Positions 1 through 9,823 of a stretch of DNA of 64,000 nt are shown one piece after another. Source of the DNA: Psococerastis gibbosa (Eukaryota; Arthropoda; Insecta; Psocodea; Psocidae); NCBI GenBank assembly GCA_963971405.1, contig OZ020485.1, positions 1,798,001-1,862,000 of the forward strand, given 5' to 3'. The number at the start of each line of letters is the position of its first letter. Position 1 is the first letter of the stretch. The position numbers and the translations under genes are program-made. A model generated the notes under the pieces. The model ran no database searches. It worked only from the letters and a program-made list of their open reading frames with translations, and was not told where the DNA came from.

Positions 1-520
1 TTGTACGGGGCTGGTGTTTTGTCTGTTGTAGAAGAAATGAGGTTACTTATTTTTTCAGTGATTTTTTCTATGTATTGTATCCTGAAATATGATTTATTGG
101 TTACCGGGTTTAAGCTCTCTGGGGGGTAAATTAGTTTGAGGTTGTGTTTGATTTTGTGATGTCGTAGGACTTACTTGACTTACTTGACTTAGGGTGGCGC
201 TAACAGCCCATGGGGACTTTTGGCCGCACGTACTATGCCTCTCCATTCCGCTCGATCACAAGCCACCGTCCGCCACGTTTCTGGGTGCAAGCCCATTTTT
301 TGGACGTCATCCGCCATCTGGTCCTGGTACCTCTTCCTTGGCCTTCCCAGGGGTCTGGGTTCGGTCAAGTGAGCCTCCCATACAGCGCGTGCTGCTCTGG
401 AGGGGATTGTCGTAGGATTCTGTCTATTAGGTTGAGATTGAAATTGTTATTTTGGGCAATTTGTTTTATTGTATTTAATTCATTATTATAGTTGGTTTCA
501 TTCATAGGGATGTTAAGGAG
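1..520 (-). pseudogene. Penelope-like element fragment, RT/GIY-YIG linker region
   Basis: Read on the minus strand, 1-160 and 418-520 are a near copy of 48550-48847, the part of the PLE protein between the RT and GIY-YIG domains. The shared stretch carries the same codons as the longer copy at 48566-49297. The two blocks are separated by a LINE insertion at 170-408. The fragment runs off the left edge of the window, so the GIY-YIG domain may lie outside. PLE proteins make cDNA from the element RNA and cut the target with the GIY-YIG nuclease. This copy is broken and cannot encode a full protein. Confidence 0.85.
170..408 (-). mobile_element. 5'-truncated LINE 3' end inserted in the PLE
   Basis: A 239-bp insertion is flanked by the 9-bp direct repeat GTCGTAGGA (161-169 and 409-417), which occurs once at the empty site in the PLE copy near 48680. 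Its left end on the plus strand is a short repeat built on TTACTTGACT, i.e. a 3' tail of AAGTCAAGT-type units on the minus strand. The block GGGGACTTTTGGCCGC is shared with the LINE tail at 61890-62139. It is a severely truncated LINE retroposition event. The two forward open frames across it are not genes. Confidence 0.85.
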
Positions 521-750
521 TCGAAAAATCATACTATGGAATGCTGCGTGGAAGTAGAAGAAAACAACTCCCTGAACATCTTAGACCTCACCATCACCAA
601 TAATAATAGTACCCTAGACTTCAAGATATTTCGTAAAGAAACCCATAGCGATAATATAATCCCTGTTGATTCTTCTCACCCATTCCAGCACAAACACGCA
701 GCATTCCATGGTATGATTTTTCGACTCCTTAACATCCCTATTCCCTGTTC
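521..750 (+). pseudogene. Penelope-like element fragment in inverted orientation
   Basis: 549-745 matches 48413-48600 of the other PLE copy on the plus strand: end of the RT domain and start of the linker. The coding sense includes the segment with NNSTLDFKIF and ETHSDNI. It directly follows the minus-strand block, so 491-545 and 695-745 are inverted repeats and the copy folds back on itself. The strand switch falls in a 17-bp sequence (549-565) that is also the arm of a small inverted repeat in the 48-kb copy. Read with the neighbouring minus-strand block as one rearranged element. Confidence 0.8.
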
Positions 751-815
751 ACGAAATCGATAATTTCATCCATCACAAAGCTTTTCTAACAAACCTATAA
801 AAGTAGGAAAGCAAC
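745..815 (-). repeat. RepA terminal fragment
   Basis: About 70 bp resembles the outer end of the RepA family in reverse orientation: TCGA...CATCACAAAGCTTT followed by a TATAAA...GGAAAGC segment. Full-length RepA is at 54853-55790. Confidence 0.5.
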
Positions 816-1995
816 AATAAAATTTACAAGACCGCATTACTTTTTTTTTCAAAATCTTGCAATAAATTCAAATCGAATCTGAAGAAATGTGCTCTATGAT
901 TGCACAGAACTAAAAAAAAATTTATGAAGCTCCGTTTTCGACTAGATACATGTCAATCGTGATTGTTGTACCATCTGTTATTGATTTTCAATGTAGGCTA
1001 TATTTAATTTATAGGAGGGCATTGCGATGGTCAAAATTTTCAAATTCATGTCCACTGTCGCCTGTTTCACAAAGAAGTGGGGAACCCTATTTGCCAGAAT
1101 GAGCAGGCATTAATTTTTAATGGCACAGAGATAGGTACGGGCCCTTCATGTTAAAGATGAGTTGCCCATAGTTTTGCATGTGAGTTAAACCTCGGATGGA
1201 TTCCTGGTATAAAGGTCGCAACCTCGCAAGGGCTGACTGGAAGGAAAGTTGCCTAACGAATGAATGCAAATGAGCATTGTTTGGAATTCATAGGGTACTT
1301 GGCAACTTTAATCTTGTAACTCCCCACGTTTCAAATGTAATGTATGGCCCTCCACTCCCTAATTAAAACTAGTGCACTGCCTGCCACAACCTAGCTCTGC
1401 TGCAAGTTAGCCTATAGCCTAGCATTTGGTTTCCATAGGATGTAAGAACCAAGTCAAACTTTTAAATTGCATAGTACGCGCTGATGTAAAGCAGTATGCA
1501 TCGTATTTTGCTTTATAAGCTCGCAAACAAAACGAGTGGAGCCGTACATGCTTTCCTATATTTTATTAATTACTGTATTGTACAGCTGTGAATGTAACGA
1601 ATAAGCGGTCTCCAACCAAGCAGCGGTATAATTGGACGGTGTGCTGGCAAATCTGGTGGGTAGTTCAGGCTTGTCTAGAAAAAGCTAAAGCAGGCCGAGG
1701 ATGACTATGTGATGGGGCGAATAGTTGCACCACTAAGTAAGCACTCCCTAAAGGCGAATGAACCTGCAGTGGGCCCGCGGCATTACGATGCGGAAAGAAA
1801 CGGGAAACTACCGCTACGGCATCCCTAGAATCAGTAACATGTCTATAGCAAAAATATATTCCGGAGCTCCGGGTGGGAACTGCTCGAGACGACGCAGGAA
1901 AGAAGACAAGAAATGAAGATGATAGAATATGAAAAATAAATAAACAAACAAACAACATGACACACAGATGAAAGAATTGAACAAACGCAAGTACG
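816..1995. other. No recognisable feature
   Basis: AT-rich sequence without a convincing reading frame or repeat. The overlapping minus-strand frames at 1665-2061 have biased composition and sit opposite a LINE relic, so I do not treat them as genes. Confidence 0.5.
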
Positions 1996-2180
1996 GAGGA
2001 GCAAGATACGCCACATGGAACGTTCGGACGCCGTTGCAAAATAGCAAGTTAGAAAACACAAAGAAAGAGATGAAGAAAATGCAAAATTATTGGAATTGCG
2101 GAAATGAGATGGCCAAGTATTGGTAGTGCTGGCATACGAGAGTTAAGAGCTATGTACAATACTATGGCAAAATAACACTG
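1996..2180 (+). pseudogene. LINE endonuclease N-terminus relic
   Basis: The plus strand reads ARYATWNVRTPLQ, then after an in-frame stop SKLENTKKEMKKM, then shifts frame. This is the start of an apurinic-like endonuclease of an RTE/CR1-type LINE, whose typical form is a TWNVRTL motif followed by GKLENVKREM. The Asn of the WNVRT motif is kept. Similarity fades after about 2130. No matching RT follows, so this is a short decayed fragment. Confidence 0.65.
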
Positions 2181-2227
2181 GTTAAGATAGAGACCAAGCC
2201 CAACTACAGAGTTTGTTAGAGGAAAAG

Positions 2228-2282
2228 CGGGGTCTGCGCTTGCATGAGATCTCCCTACACCGGTGCCGAAAGGGATTTTTGA
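2228..2282 (+). repeat. Repeat shared with 57924-57978
   Basis: The block GCGGGGTCTGCGCTTGCATG, followed by ATCTCCCT and a GAGGGATTTT-like end, occurs here and at 57924-57978 in the same orientation with about 80 percent identity by eye. Probably two copies of one uncharacterised element end. Confidence 0.6.
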
Positions 2283-2355
2283 AGGCTAAAATCTCCTTAA
2301 ATTGAGTTAGCTCAAAATAAAGAACTTTAACAGCTTAAAAGGCTTAAAATGAAGA

Positions 2356-2697
2356 ATGAAGAAAAAAATTAATAATAATTCTTTTAACAGTACGGTACTA
2401 GATATTTTGTCAGAGACGGGGAACTACAAGCAATATCAAGGCATGTTTCAGAAGAATCAACACCCAAAGATGTTCCTACTAAAATCTGACAAGGAAAGTG
2501 TCCCTAATTTTCTTATGGCTTTTCGCATTCTGCTGACGCTGCCTGTTTCTGTGGCCTCAGGTGAAAGAAGCTTCAACAAGTTGAAGTTAATCAAAACTTA
2601 CTTGAGGTCAAGTATGACTCAAGACAGATTGGTCAGTTTAGCAACCATTGAACTATTGAACCTGACTTGGCGCAAAATATTAACCTCAAGTAAGTAA
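2356..2697 (+). pseudogene. hAT transposase C-terminal (dimerisation) fragment
   Basis: A 113-residue open frame holds the hAT C-terminal dimerisation signature: FLMAFRILLTLPVSVASGERSF at about residues 53-74, then KLKLIKTYLRSSM, then QDRLVSLATIEL. This matches the form seen in the ZMYM1-like group of hAT transposases, where this region joins subunits and carries the last part of the RNase H-like fold. Full hAT proteins are 600-800 residues, so everything upstream (BED finger and DDE core) is missing. The nearby GGGCCGGCCCTG at 3441-3452 looks like the right terminus of such an element. Confidence 0.85.
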
Positions 2698-2915
2698 GCC
2701 AGAAGACAAAAGTTTTAAAGTTAGTTTTGGTTTTTTGAAAATAATAAAATATTGCATTGGCGTAAATAAGGGGGTCCTGGGCGGGGGGGGGGGGGCTTAG
2801 CCTCCTCCCCAGGATTTCCGGTGACAAAGGAAGCGAAAGGCATCGTATCCGCAATAACGAAAGGGAAATTAATTCTTGGTATGCTTATTTTACATGAAAG
2901 ACATCATGAAAAGAA

Positions 2916-3069
2916 TCCAATGTAGGGTTTCTCTCGTGACTTCGTGGAAACGAAATATAATGTGTAGAGTAATAAAATTGAACAAATTTGAATAATTTCC
3001 ACATAAATGTATTATTAAAAGTTAAAAATTAGTTACAGCTGTTTCGGTGGTACACCATCATCGGTCTAC
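2916..3069 (-). mobile_element. Short PLE/retrozyme-like insertion with hammerhead motif
   Basis: A 154-bp insertion is flanked by the 15-bp direct repeat ACATCATGAAAAGAA (2901-2915 and 3070-3084). Its minus-strand 5' end is a hammerhead-like motif and near its 3' end (2933-2947) lies CCACGAAGTCACGAG. The same box occurs in the 62-kb hammerhead element and behind the PLE at 49568. Direct repeats of this length fit PLE integration. It is far too small to encode protein and must have moved with help from another element. Confidence 0.7.
3030..3066 (-). ncRNA. Hammerhead ribozyme-like motif (one core change)
   Basis: On the minus strand: CCGATGA (3058-3064; consensus CUGANGA, so U4 is C), one U, stem II GGTG-TAC-CACC, then GAAAC (3041-3045). 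Stem III is the perfect self-complementary ACAGCTGT (3035-3042), and the cleavage-site base is A. A UAG/CUA stem I is possible beyond an A-A mismatch. The architecture matches the other hammerheads here. The U4 change probably weakens or abolishes cleavage. Confidence 0.55.
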
Positions 3070-3539
3070 ACATCATGAAAAGAAATCAACATTTTGACCA
3101 AGTACATTCCCAAAAATATATGACTCAAAATGCCTAAAACCACAATATTTCAATATTTGTCAAAACTTTTCTTCGGGGGAGACCCCCCCCCCCCCCCTCC
3201 AGTGGTAGGTTTATTTTCAATGTATTTTTATTATGTATTTTCAACTGTATTGCTTGCAAAATGCGTAAAACCTCACTAATTTGGGCCTATAGTTATCAAT
3301 TTTTATTTCCGGGTGAGACCTCCGGGCCCCCATATCTCCAAGGTATAATATTCGTAAAACCTCACTAATTTGGGCCTATTTCTCAATTTCTTTCACCGGG
3401 CGCTAGGCAAAAGTTTTGCCTCGGGAGCTGAAAAACCACGGGCCGGCCCTGGTCACTGGAGGTGAGATAAATTCTAGATAGGTGAGACCAACACATTATC
3501 ACTTGGCAGGGCACGCAAGGCATTTCAGCGTGAATTTTC

Positions 3540-4240
3540 TATTATCATTTAAGAAATATATATATTTGCACAAAACCAAATAGTTTTTTGCGAAAGCAAC
3601 CTGTCCGGTTTCGTTACTCAATTAAACACTTAAAACATGCCTGAAGGTAGAAATCATCGATAGAAAGGTTTAGCAGAAACATTATTTTTTTTAGTCATTT
3701 TTCATTAAAATTTAGTTATTTTTATTTTTGAACTTTTTGAACTTGAGCTCCTCTGGACAATGGAGCTTCCTCTTATTTTTCTACCCCAGTACAGTAGCAA
3801 ACAATCAAGGGGCAAGCATTTTGTTAACATTAATAACGACTAAAATATGTGAATTTAAAAGAAAACGTTGGAGCCGTTTTTGAGAAATAATTTTTTAGAC
3901 GTTTTTTTTGGAGTTTTTTGAGAATAAAACCCCCCAAATTGAGTTAGCCAAAATAAAAATAAAACCATCCCAAGGTATGAGTTTTGTGAACCTACATGCT
4001 TATTTTCACCAAAATCGACAAAATCGATGAACAAAGTGACAGACAGAGCGACAGACGGACATTTCATAACAACCACTTTTTTTAGTTTCTGGGACCTCAA
4101 AACATGTAATTCCGTTGAAATCTCGGAATTGAAAATTTCGACCATCACAAAGCTTTCTTTATACTGCGTATAAATTGGAAAGCAAAAAGTAAAATCGAGA
4201 TATGATTTTTCTGAACCTACATGCCAAATTTAACCGAAAT
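3540..4240 (-). repeat. RepA copy
   Basis: Minus-strand copy of the RepA family, including CCATCACAAAGC at 4142-4153, the GACAGACAGAGCGACAGAC microsatellite at 4038-4056 and the AAACATGCCTGAAGGTAGAA segment at 3633-3652. The open frame 3855-4148 is one of the Cys/Ser/Val-rich frames that this repeat produces and is not a gene. A 31-bp piece of LINE sequence is embedded at 3739-3769. Confidence 0.8.
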
Positions 4241-4854
4241 CCACCAAGTACCCTAGATGATTAGACAAATTCGTTAATGATAACGAACTTTATTGGGGAA
4301 ACAAGCTTCCACGCGGAGAACAGTATGCAGTACTTTATCTGTGGTATTGTATTGTATACGTACACACAGTATGCAGTATGCAGGCGGAGTCATCTCTTGT
4401 GTGGACGCATGACATGATATTATAATATGCGTGTGTTTTGTTGCAGGTAGCAATGCAATGCTTCAACAAGGCTAATCCCATGCCGGAGGTAAGTCCATCA
4501 TACTTCACAGTAAGTTGTCCTTTGTCATGCTTTCATAATAACCAAGAAAATAAAAAATAAACTTTTGTTTAGGTGCAAATGCAAAATAATAACCACAGCC
4601 ATTTCCCCATGCTTAAATTCTTACGCTGAGGGTTTAGAAATGGAAATTAATATACTTTGACGATGTGATAAGGACGAAACGTATCACCTTCTGCATGTAA
4701 TATTCCAAGGGTGAAGGACAGAGGGCTCCCGGCAGAACAATATCCTGGTTGAAAAACCTGAGGCAGTGCAGCTGTTTCCAAGGTTCAAATTGCCATTTTG
4801 ATGACTAATCTTCGATGGAAGAGGCATTAAATTCTTTGATATGGTGTGGGTAAT
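4241..4854. other. No recognisable feature
   Basis: AT-rich sequence with a few short TATGCAGTA repeats (4320-4385). No reading frame or repeat family recognised. Confidence 0.4.
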
Positions 4855-5475
4855 ATGTTTATATTGACTATGTTGTCAATGGCAACGCGCTAAAATCCAG
4901 TTTTGGAATCAAAGATCTTGGGGTGCACTTCTCGTCTGATTTTTCCTTCAGTACCGTACCCATGTAGAGAAATCGGTAAAAGCTGCTATTAAGGTTCTTG
5001 GCGTTGTGATAACAATTTGCTGTAGCTTTTCGAATGCCAGAACACATGGCAGTGCCCAGGGGGGTGGTCCCGAAATAAACTTTTTCTATGTAAACCTGTA
5101 TGGTTTGAAGAATTTATCCATTAATTCATTAATAAATAACGTAAAAATGTTTTTTGGAAATCAAAACCTGGGCACGGCCTTGCCAGAAGCCCAGAACACA
5201 TGTCTTATTGTACAATACCTTTGTTAGATCTAGGCTGGGCTATGCTTGTTTAGTGTGGGATTCTAATATAGATATCAGATCTGAAAAAGTTCAAAAACAT
5301 TTTATCTACTTTAGAAAATGTGACTTAGACTATTTATTTCACCCAATAAGGAGCAACCAATTGCTGACTAATTTGGAGATGAGTTCTCTTGTCTCTGATT
5401 GTGTTTTTATTTACAACATGTTCAATGGTCTCGTAGACTACCCTTGTATTCTTGAGAGGCGTTTGACAAATTGAT
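4855..5475 (+). pseudogene. LINE reverse transcriptase C-terminal relic (CR1/Jockey-like)
   Basis: Broken frames read through the end of an RT palm and thumb: FGIKDLGVHFSSDFSF, then after a shift THVEKS, then ICCSFSNA, then after an inserted element VRSRLGYACLVWD and SLVSDCVFIYNMFNGLVD. These match the thumb and linker of CR1/Jockey-group LINEs. Removing the 142-bp insertion at 5049-5190 and one copy of its flanking repeat brings the two parts into register at NARTHVLLYN. The YADD box and everything upstream are absent, so the copy is 5'-truncated. Confidence 0.75.
5049..5190. mobile_element. 142-bp MITE-like insertion
   Basis: Flanked by the 12-bp direct repeat CCAGAACACATG (5037-5048 and 5191-5202). 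Its ends contain inverted GTGCCCAGG / CCTGGGCAC, close to the ends of small hAT-like elements. The duplication is longer than the usual 8 bp of hAT, unless part of the match is chance. Confidence 0.6.
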
Positions 5476-6191
5476 AAAATGCTATTTTTATTTTCCTCCT
5501 TTTCAATTTAACTGCGTGTATCTCGGGTATTGTTTTATGTTGTAAGTGATGTTGTTTTTTGACTTTGACTGCGTTGGCAACACATTATAAGCGTATATTA
5601 ATTTTATTATTTTTTTATTAGAATAAGAAGAAATACTTAGGTACTTATCTTATACAATATTTTTTTTTTATGCAACTGACTCTCTCCGAAGACTCCGAGA
5701 GAGACAAAATAATTTTTTTGTCTTATTGATAGCAGAAATATGTCGAAGATAGCAGCTTTTGTTTTTAATATCATGCCAATGATGATGTTATACTTAAAGC
5801 GTCCCCAAAATATTAAAGAAAATAATGAATGTGAGTATGGACCTACTGTTGATAGCTTAAATCTGAGCATCAGTTTCCATTATAATTTTCTCATTGATAA
5901 TATTTATTTCGATCTACTTGTATAGTATATAACTACTACGAAGCATTATTACTGAATGCTTTTTGGCCTTTATTAATATTTGATAGAAAACGTGCCGAGT
6001 GTTTTGTGACAAAATGGTTTTCCAATTTTTCCTTCTACATCCGCAAAACGTGGAGACTCGTATTGAAAATTGATTTTAAAAATAATAAAAATCTAAAAAC
6101 GCGGACTATTGACCCATCTGATTTACTGGCCTAGCTGCTGAAGTCTTTATGCATATAGTACTAGTAATATATATAGTCGGTATAATACATT
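5476..6191. other. No recognisable feature
   Basis: AT-rich. Probably the 3' untranslated end of the preceding LINE followed by unique sequence. No gene seen. Confidence 0.4.
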
Positions 6192-6204
6192 TTATAAAGT
6201 GGTA
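6192..6204. repeat. Target-site duplication, left copy
   Basis: TTATAAAGTGGTA, repeated exactly at 8536-8548. The 13-bp pair defines the ends of the LINE between them. Confidence 0.85.
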
Positions 6205-8535
6205 GTAGTAGTTGTTGTTAAGGGCTATATTGCTATTTGGGCCCATAAGTCCGCCCTGCTCTTCTACTGCAATTTTATCACATTGCTTAACTTCAGAAGC
6301 TCCCGTGGCCTGAGGTTCATTTGACGCTCTGCATCGGCCATCCCAAACTCCAAGTGTTCCAAACGTGAACGCCAGATTGCAGGACAGTCTGCCAGTATAT
6401 GCCACCCTGTTTCGTTTTCACTCTCATAATAGCGACACTCCGGATTGATCGGCATTCCGATTCGTGATAGGTGTTGCCGAAAAGGTGAGGAGGGCAATTA
6501 CTCTCTGCGCGCCAATACGCCCGAGTCCCAGCAGCTCTTCTGTCAGTTTCATCGAATGGCCGGCAATGCATAATCGTGAATGCCGGAAAGTCTGCATACC
6601 CCATTCATGCGAAAACTTTTCCGCCATCCAGCTGTGTACATGCGCTCTGACGCGGCTCCAGGCTATGGGGAGGAAAGGTTCTGGCCCAATGGGATTTAGT
6701 TCAGCACCATGCTTTGCCAATTCGTCAGCAGCCTCGTTGCCTGAGATTCCTTCATGTCCCGGCACCCACATCAACTTGATCTGGTTCTTCCGTGAAAGCT
6801 TGTTTATTGTCACCTTGCACTCTCTGACGATATGGGATGTGACGACTGGTTGAATTAAAGCCTTTATAGCTGCTTGGCTATCACTGCATACGACAATGGT
6901 CCTATTTTCGATATTGGTGTCAGCACACAATCTCAGTGCCTGGTCAATTGCATAAACCTCTGCTTGGAACACTGTTGCCCATTTCCCCAATGGGATCGAG
7001 AGAGACACCTGCTGCTCCTCACAATGTATTCCAGCACCTGCTGGCTGGTCAGTTAAGGATCCGTCCGTGAAGAGTACAAGATCCTCTGGGTTATAAGGAA
7101 CGGCTCCGTCCGTCCAATCGTTTCGCTCTGGGAGTAAAATGTCCACCTTGGCGGGAACATCTTCTTTTGGGCATCTGTCTTTAGGCATTTGCAGTTCAGC
7201 CGACTTGATACTCATATCAGCGTGGCCGCCTTTAACAGGGCGCGGGTGCATGAGCTTAAGCTGCTTCAGTCTGAGAAGAGCCATGTTTGCTACGCCTTCC
7301 AGATAGATGTGTAGGTGTGGTAGGCACATCAAAACCTCAAGGGCGGCTGTTGGCGTTGTTCTTATGGCACCGGTGATTGCTATGAGCACAAATCTTTTTA
7401 GCTGGCCTAAGGACTTCTGACATGTACGAAGTTGCGCCCTCTTCCACCAGACTAGACAACCATTAGATAACATGGGTCTTATAATCAGAATATACAGGAG
7501 GCGAACAATGCGAGGAGGGAACCCCCAGGAGCTTCCCATGCATTTCCGAAGAACGTAGAAAGCGGATTTAGCACGTTTAATAGTGGCTTCAACGTGGCTT
7601 GACCAAGTGAGCTTACTGTCTAAATACACTCCTATGTATTTTACTGAGCCACTTAACGGAATAACAGTGCCTCCGAACTTGAGCTCCTCTGGACAATGGA
7701 GCTTCTTCTTTGTGGTAAGCAGTACGGCCTTCACCTTTGCTGGATTTACCGAGAGCCCTCTTGTTTCGCCCCAAATTGTAACTGCAGTCATAGCGTTATG
7801 CATGAGGTCAAAAATAACACAAGGCACGTTTCCCACGATAACTAGGGCGATATCGTCAGCATAACCAACAACGAATACACCCATACTTGTCAGCAGTCTA
7901 AGCAGTCTGTCGATTACCATGTTCCAGATAATTGGAGGAAGAACACCGCCTTGCGGACAACCCCTCTTCACGGCGGCTACTATAGAGGCTTCCCCTTGGT
8001 TGGAGACCACTATACGTTTTGTTAGGCACTGTTCAATCCATGTAGTAAGAAAGCTTGGCATCGACTGGCAGCCCAAAGCTCTACGAATGGCTTCAGCCGT
8101 CACGTTATTGAAGGCCCCTTCGATGTCAATAAAGCAAGCTAAACCCAGTTCTGATCTATCCAGGCAAGACCTTCCGGGGCGAAAAGCATGTTGGGATCCA
8201 TGTAGGCCGCCGTTTCTTTCAAGTATGTTGCGCACATGCCAGTCAAGGATTCTTTCCATTGTCTTCAAGAGAAATGAAGTGAGGCTTATAGGTCTGAACG
8301 AGGAAGCTAAAGTATAATCAACTCTCCCGACTTTAGGGATAAAGACAACTTTGACCTCCCGCCACTTCTTTGGGACGTATCCAGTCCTCGCGCATTCTGT
8401 GAAAATTCTCGCAAGATATTCAAAGACAACTACAGGTGCTTTTTGAAGAAGCGCGGGGAAGATGCCGTCGAGCCCGGGGGCCTTATACGGTAAAAAGCTT
8501 GAAATAGCTTGATTCACCCTGTCGGATGTAAATGA
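6205..8535 (-). mobile_element. 5'-truncated non-LTR retrotransposon with RNase H
   Basis: A 2,331-bp element bounded by an exact 13-bp target duplication. The 3' end (plus-strand left side) is a short repeat of CAACAACTACTACTAC type preceded by GGACTTATGGGCCC, a 3' untranslated signature common in arthropod LINEs of the I/R1/Jockey group. The 5' end stops inside the coding region, as usual when reverse transcription ends early. The sharp target duplication suggests a fairly young insertion. Confidence 0.9.
6264..8535 (-). pseudogene. LINE ORF2: reverse transcriptase plus RNase H, frameshifted
   Basis: Long frame 8517-6424 (697 residues, coding sense continues upstream to 8535). RT motifs: YKAPGLDGIFPALLQ near residue 10, motif A CFIDIEGAFNN, motif B GCPQGGVLPP, motif C YADDIAL. 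An RNase H domain follows with LFTDGS, FQAEVYAI, CSDSQAA and the GHEGISGNEAAD block, so its acidic residues are kept. RT plus C-terminal RNase H places it in the I/R1/LOA assemblage. Near 6485 a small indel shifts the frame; the C-terminal zinc-knuckle-like part (CRYYESENETGWHILADC) continues at 6264-6497 in another frame. The endonuclease and ORF1 are lost by truncation. It cannot act alone. Confidence 0.9.
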
Positions 8536-8548
8536 TTATAAAGTGGTA
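8536..8548. repeat. Target-site duplication, right copy
   Basis: TTATAAAGTGGTA, identical to 6192-6204. Confidence 0.85.
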
Positions 8549-9586
8549 AATTGAGGATTTCGGGCTCCTACGTGATTGTGTCTTATGTCATGCCTTTGTT
8601 TCATTTATCTATTATAGCAGCTACAAATTCAGTAAAGAAATTGGCGATTAATGGCTTGGTTTTTGCCCAGCTGAATCATCCGTAATGGTAATGTAGGACA
8701 ATAGCCCAAGCAAAATATAATTGGTATCCAGCACTAAATGTGGGCACTTCATGGGATTCGTCTTTCCGGGGACGGTAATTAATTATAAATTGTAATCTCA
8801 GCATCCTCAATTAAAGCGCTTCACCCAATCTGTAATTTAAAAGTCTACCCCAGTATACACGGGCCAAAGCAATCCATGCGTAGTCCTAGAGTTGACAATG
8901 TTGACAGGCTTATTATTATTTTTACATTCCTCATTTCTGAAGTCGTGTATTCGTGATAACACGTTTTCAGCTAGATTATCGAAAGCAGATGGCATTTAAA
9001 AAGTACGACGCTTAAGAGGGCAGCAAATGCTGTATGTAGTTGAGTTGTAAATGCCGCAATGACCATTGATGTCATGTGCAGTCGAGATGGCAATTGTGAT
9101 CGAAACTGAGCGAAGCAGATGAGCAGTGGAGCCGAGTCAGCAACAATTATTGACACGCCACACCTCATCATCTCGTCCGATAACATATTCCACAAATTCC
9201 CATCAATTCAATACCATAATAAACAATTTGTGACAAGCTCTCATCATACCATGTGCCTTATAATTTTATTTAAGGTCAAATTTTCAAGTCAAACAATACG
9301 TTGTACGTACCGTAACACAAAAATTGTAGATCATATAGCAGATCACAATGATTATTAATTCCTTTTCACTCGAAAGAATTTCACAAGCATAGGATCGGTC
9401 AGAACATTATTTCGCGTTTTGTCGAGAATGACTCTGAGGGGAGCAGTACCATTTTCGTGGGAAATTACGGAACCTACAATTTCTGTTCAGGGCATAATAT
9501 GGTACTAAACTTATTTCCGCGCGTCTGTCGGCACTCGGTGGTACGCCTCCACTGCCCTGAGCCCTCCACTCGTACTCCTGCAGTGT
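8549..9586. other. No recognisable feature
   Basis: No supported reading frame or repeat. Frames of 74-79 codons near 9000-9350 overlap on both strands and look like chance. Confidence 0.45.
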
Positions 9587-9743
9587 GATCGAGGCGATCA
9601 TAATACCGGTATTTATTTAATCCCCTGGTAATAAAAATGTAAACAAGATAATTTCATAATGGAAAGTGCTATTCAAAATTTGTTTGTTTACAGTTATAAT
9701 CCTAGGGTATTTATTTAACCCCGGTATTATAATCGCCTCGATC
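9587..9743. mobile_element. Small inverted-repeat element (MITE-like)
   Basis: GATCGAGGCGATCATAATACC (9587-9607) is mirrored by GGTATTATAATCGCCTCGATC (9723-9743). A second inner pair is built on TATTTATTTAA next to CCC/GGG. The 157-bp unit has no coding capacity. I could not see a clear target duplication. Confidence 0.6.
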
Positions 9744-9823
9744 AGGCTACTGGTTTGTGAGTGTGAGTTGGACCATATCTGCCTGGCAGCGTTTATGTGA
9801 TAAAACGTATCCGTTTATCCTTC

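Larger units (their letters stand above)
2755..3453. mobile_element. hAT-type non-coding element remains
   Basis: The left end CATTGGCGTAAATA matches the terminus of the precisely bounded hAT MITE at 54277-54666. The interior 3090-3400 (GGGGGAGACCCCC blocks, ACTAATTTGGGCCTA twice) matches 54350-54600. The right end CACGGGCCGGCCCTG (3438-3452) is a terminus typical of ZMYM1-like hATs. Two related elements may be joined here. A 154-bp insertion (2916-3069) and runs of 12-16 G or C interrupt it. Confidence 0.6.

Noticed and set aside
1665-2061. Three overlapping minus-strand frames of 72-124 codons
   Set aside because: They overlap each other in different frames and lie opposite a LINE endonuclease relic.
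6464-8317. Several plus-strand frames of 60-132 codons
   Set aside because: Shadows of the minus-strand RT/RNase H gene, which has clear motifs.
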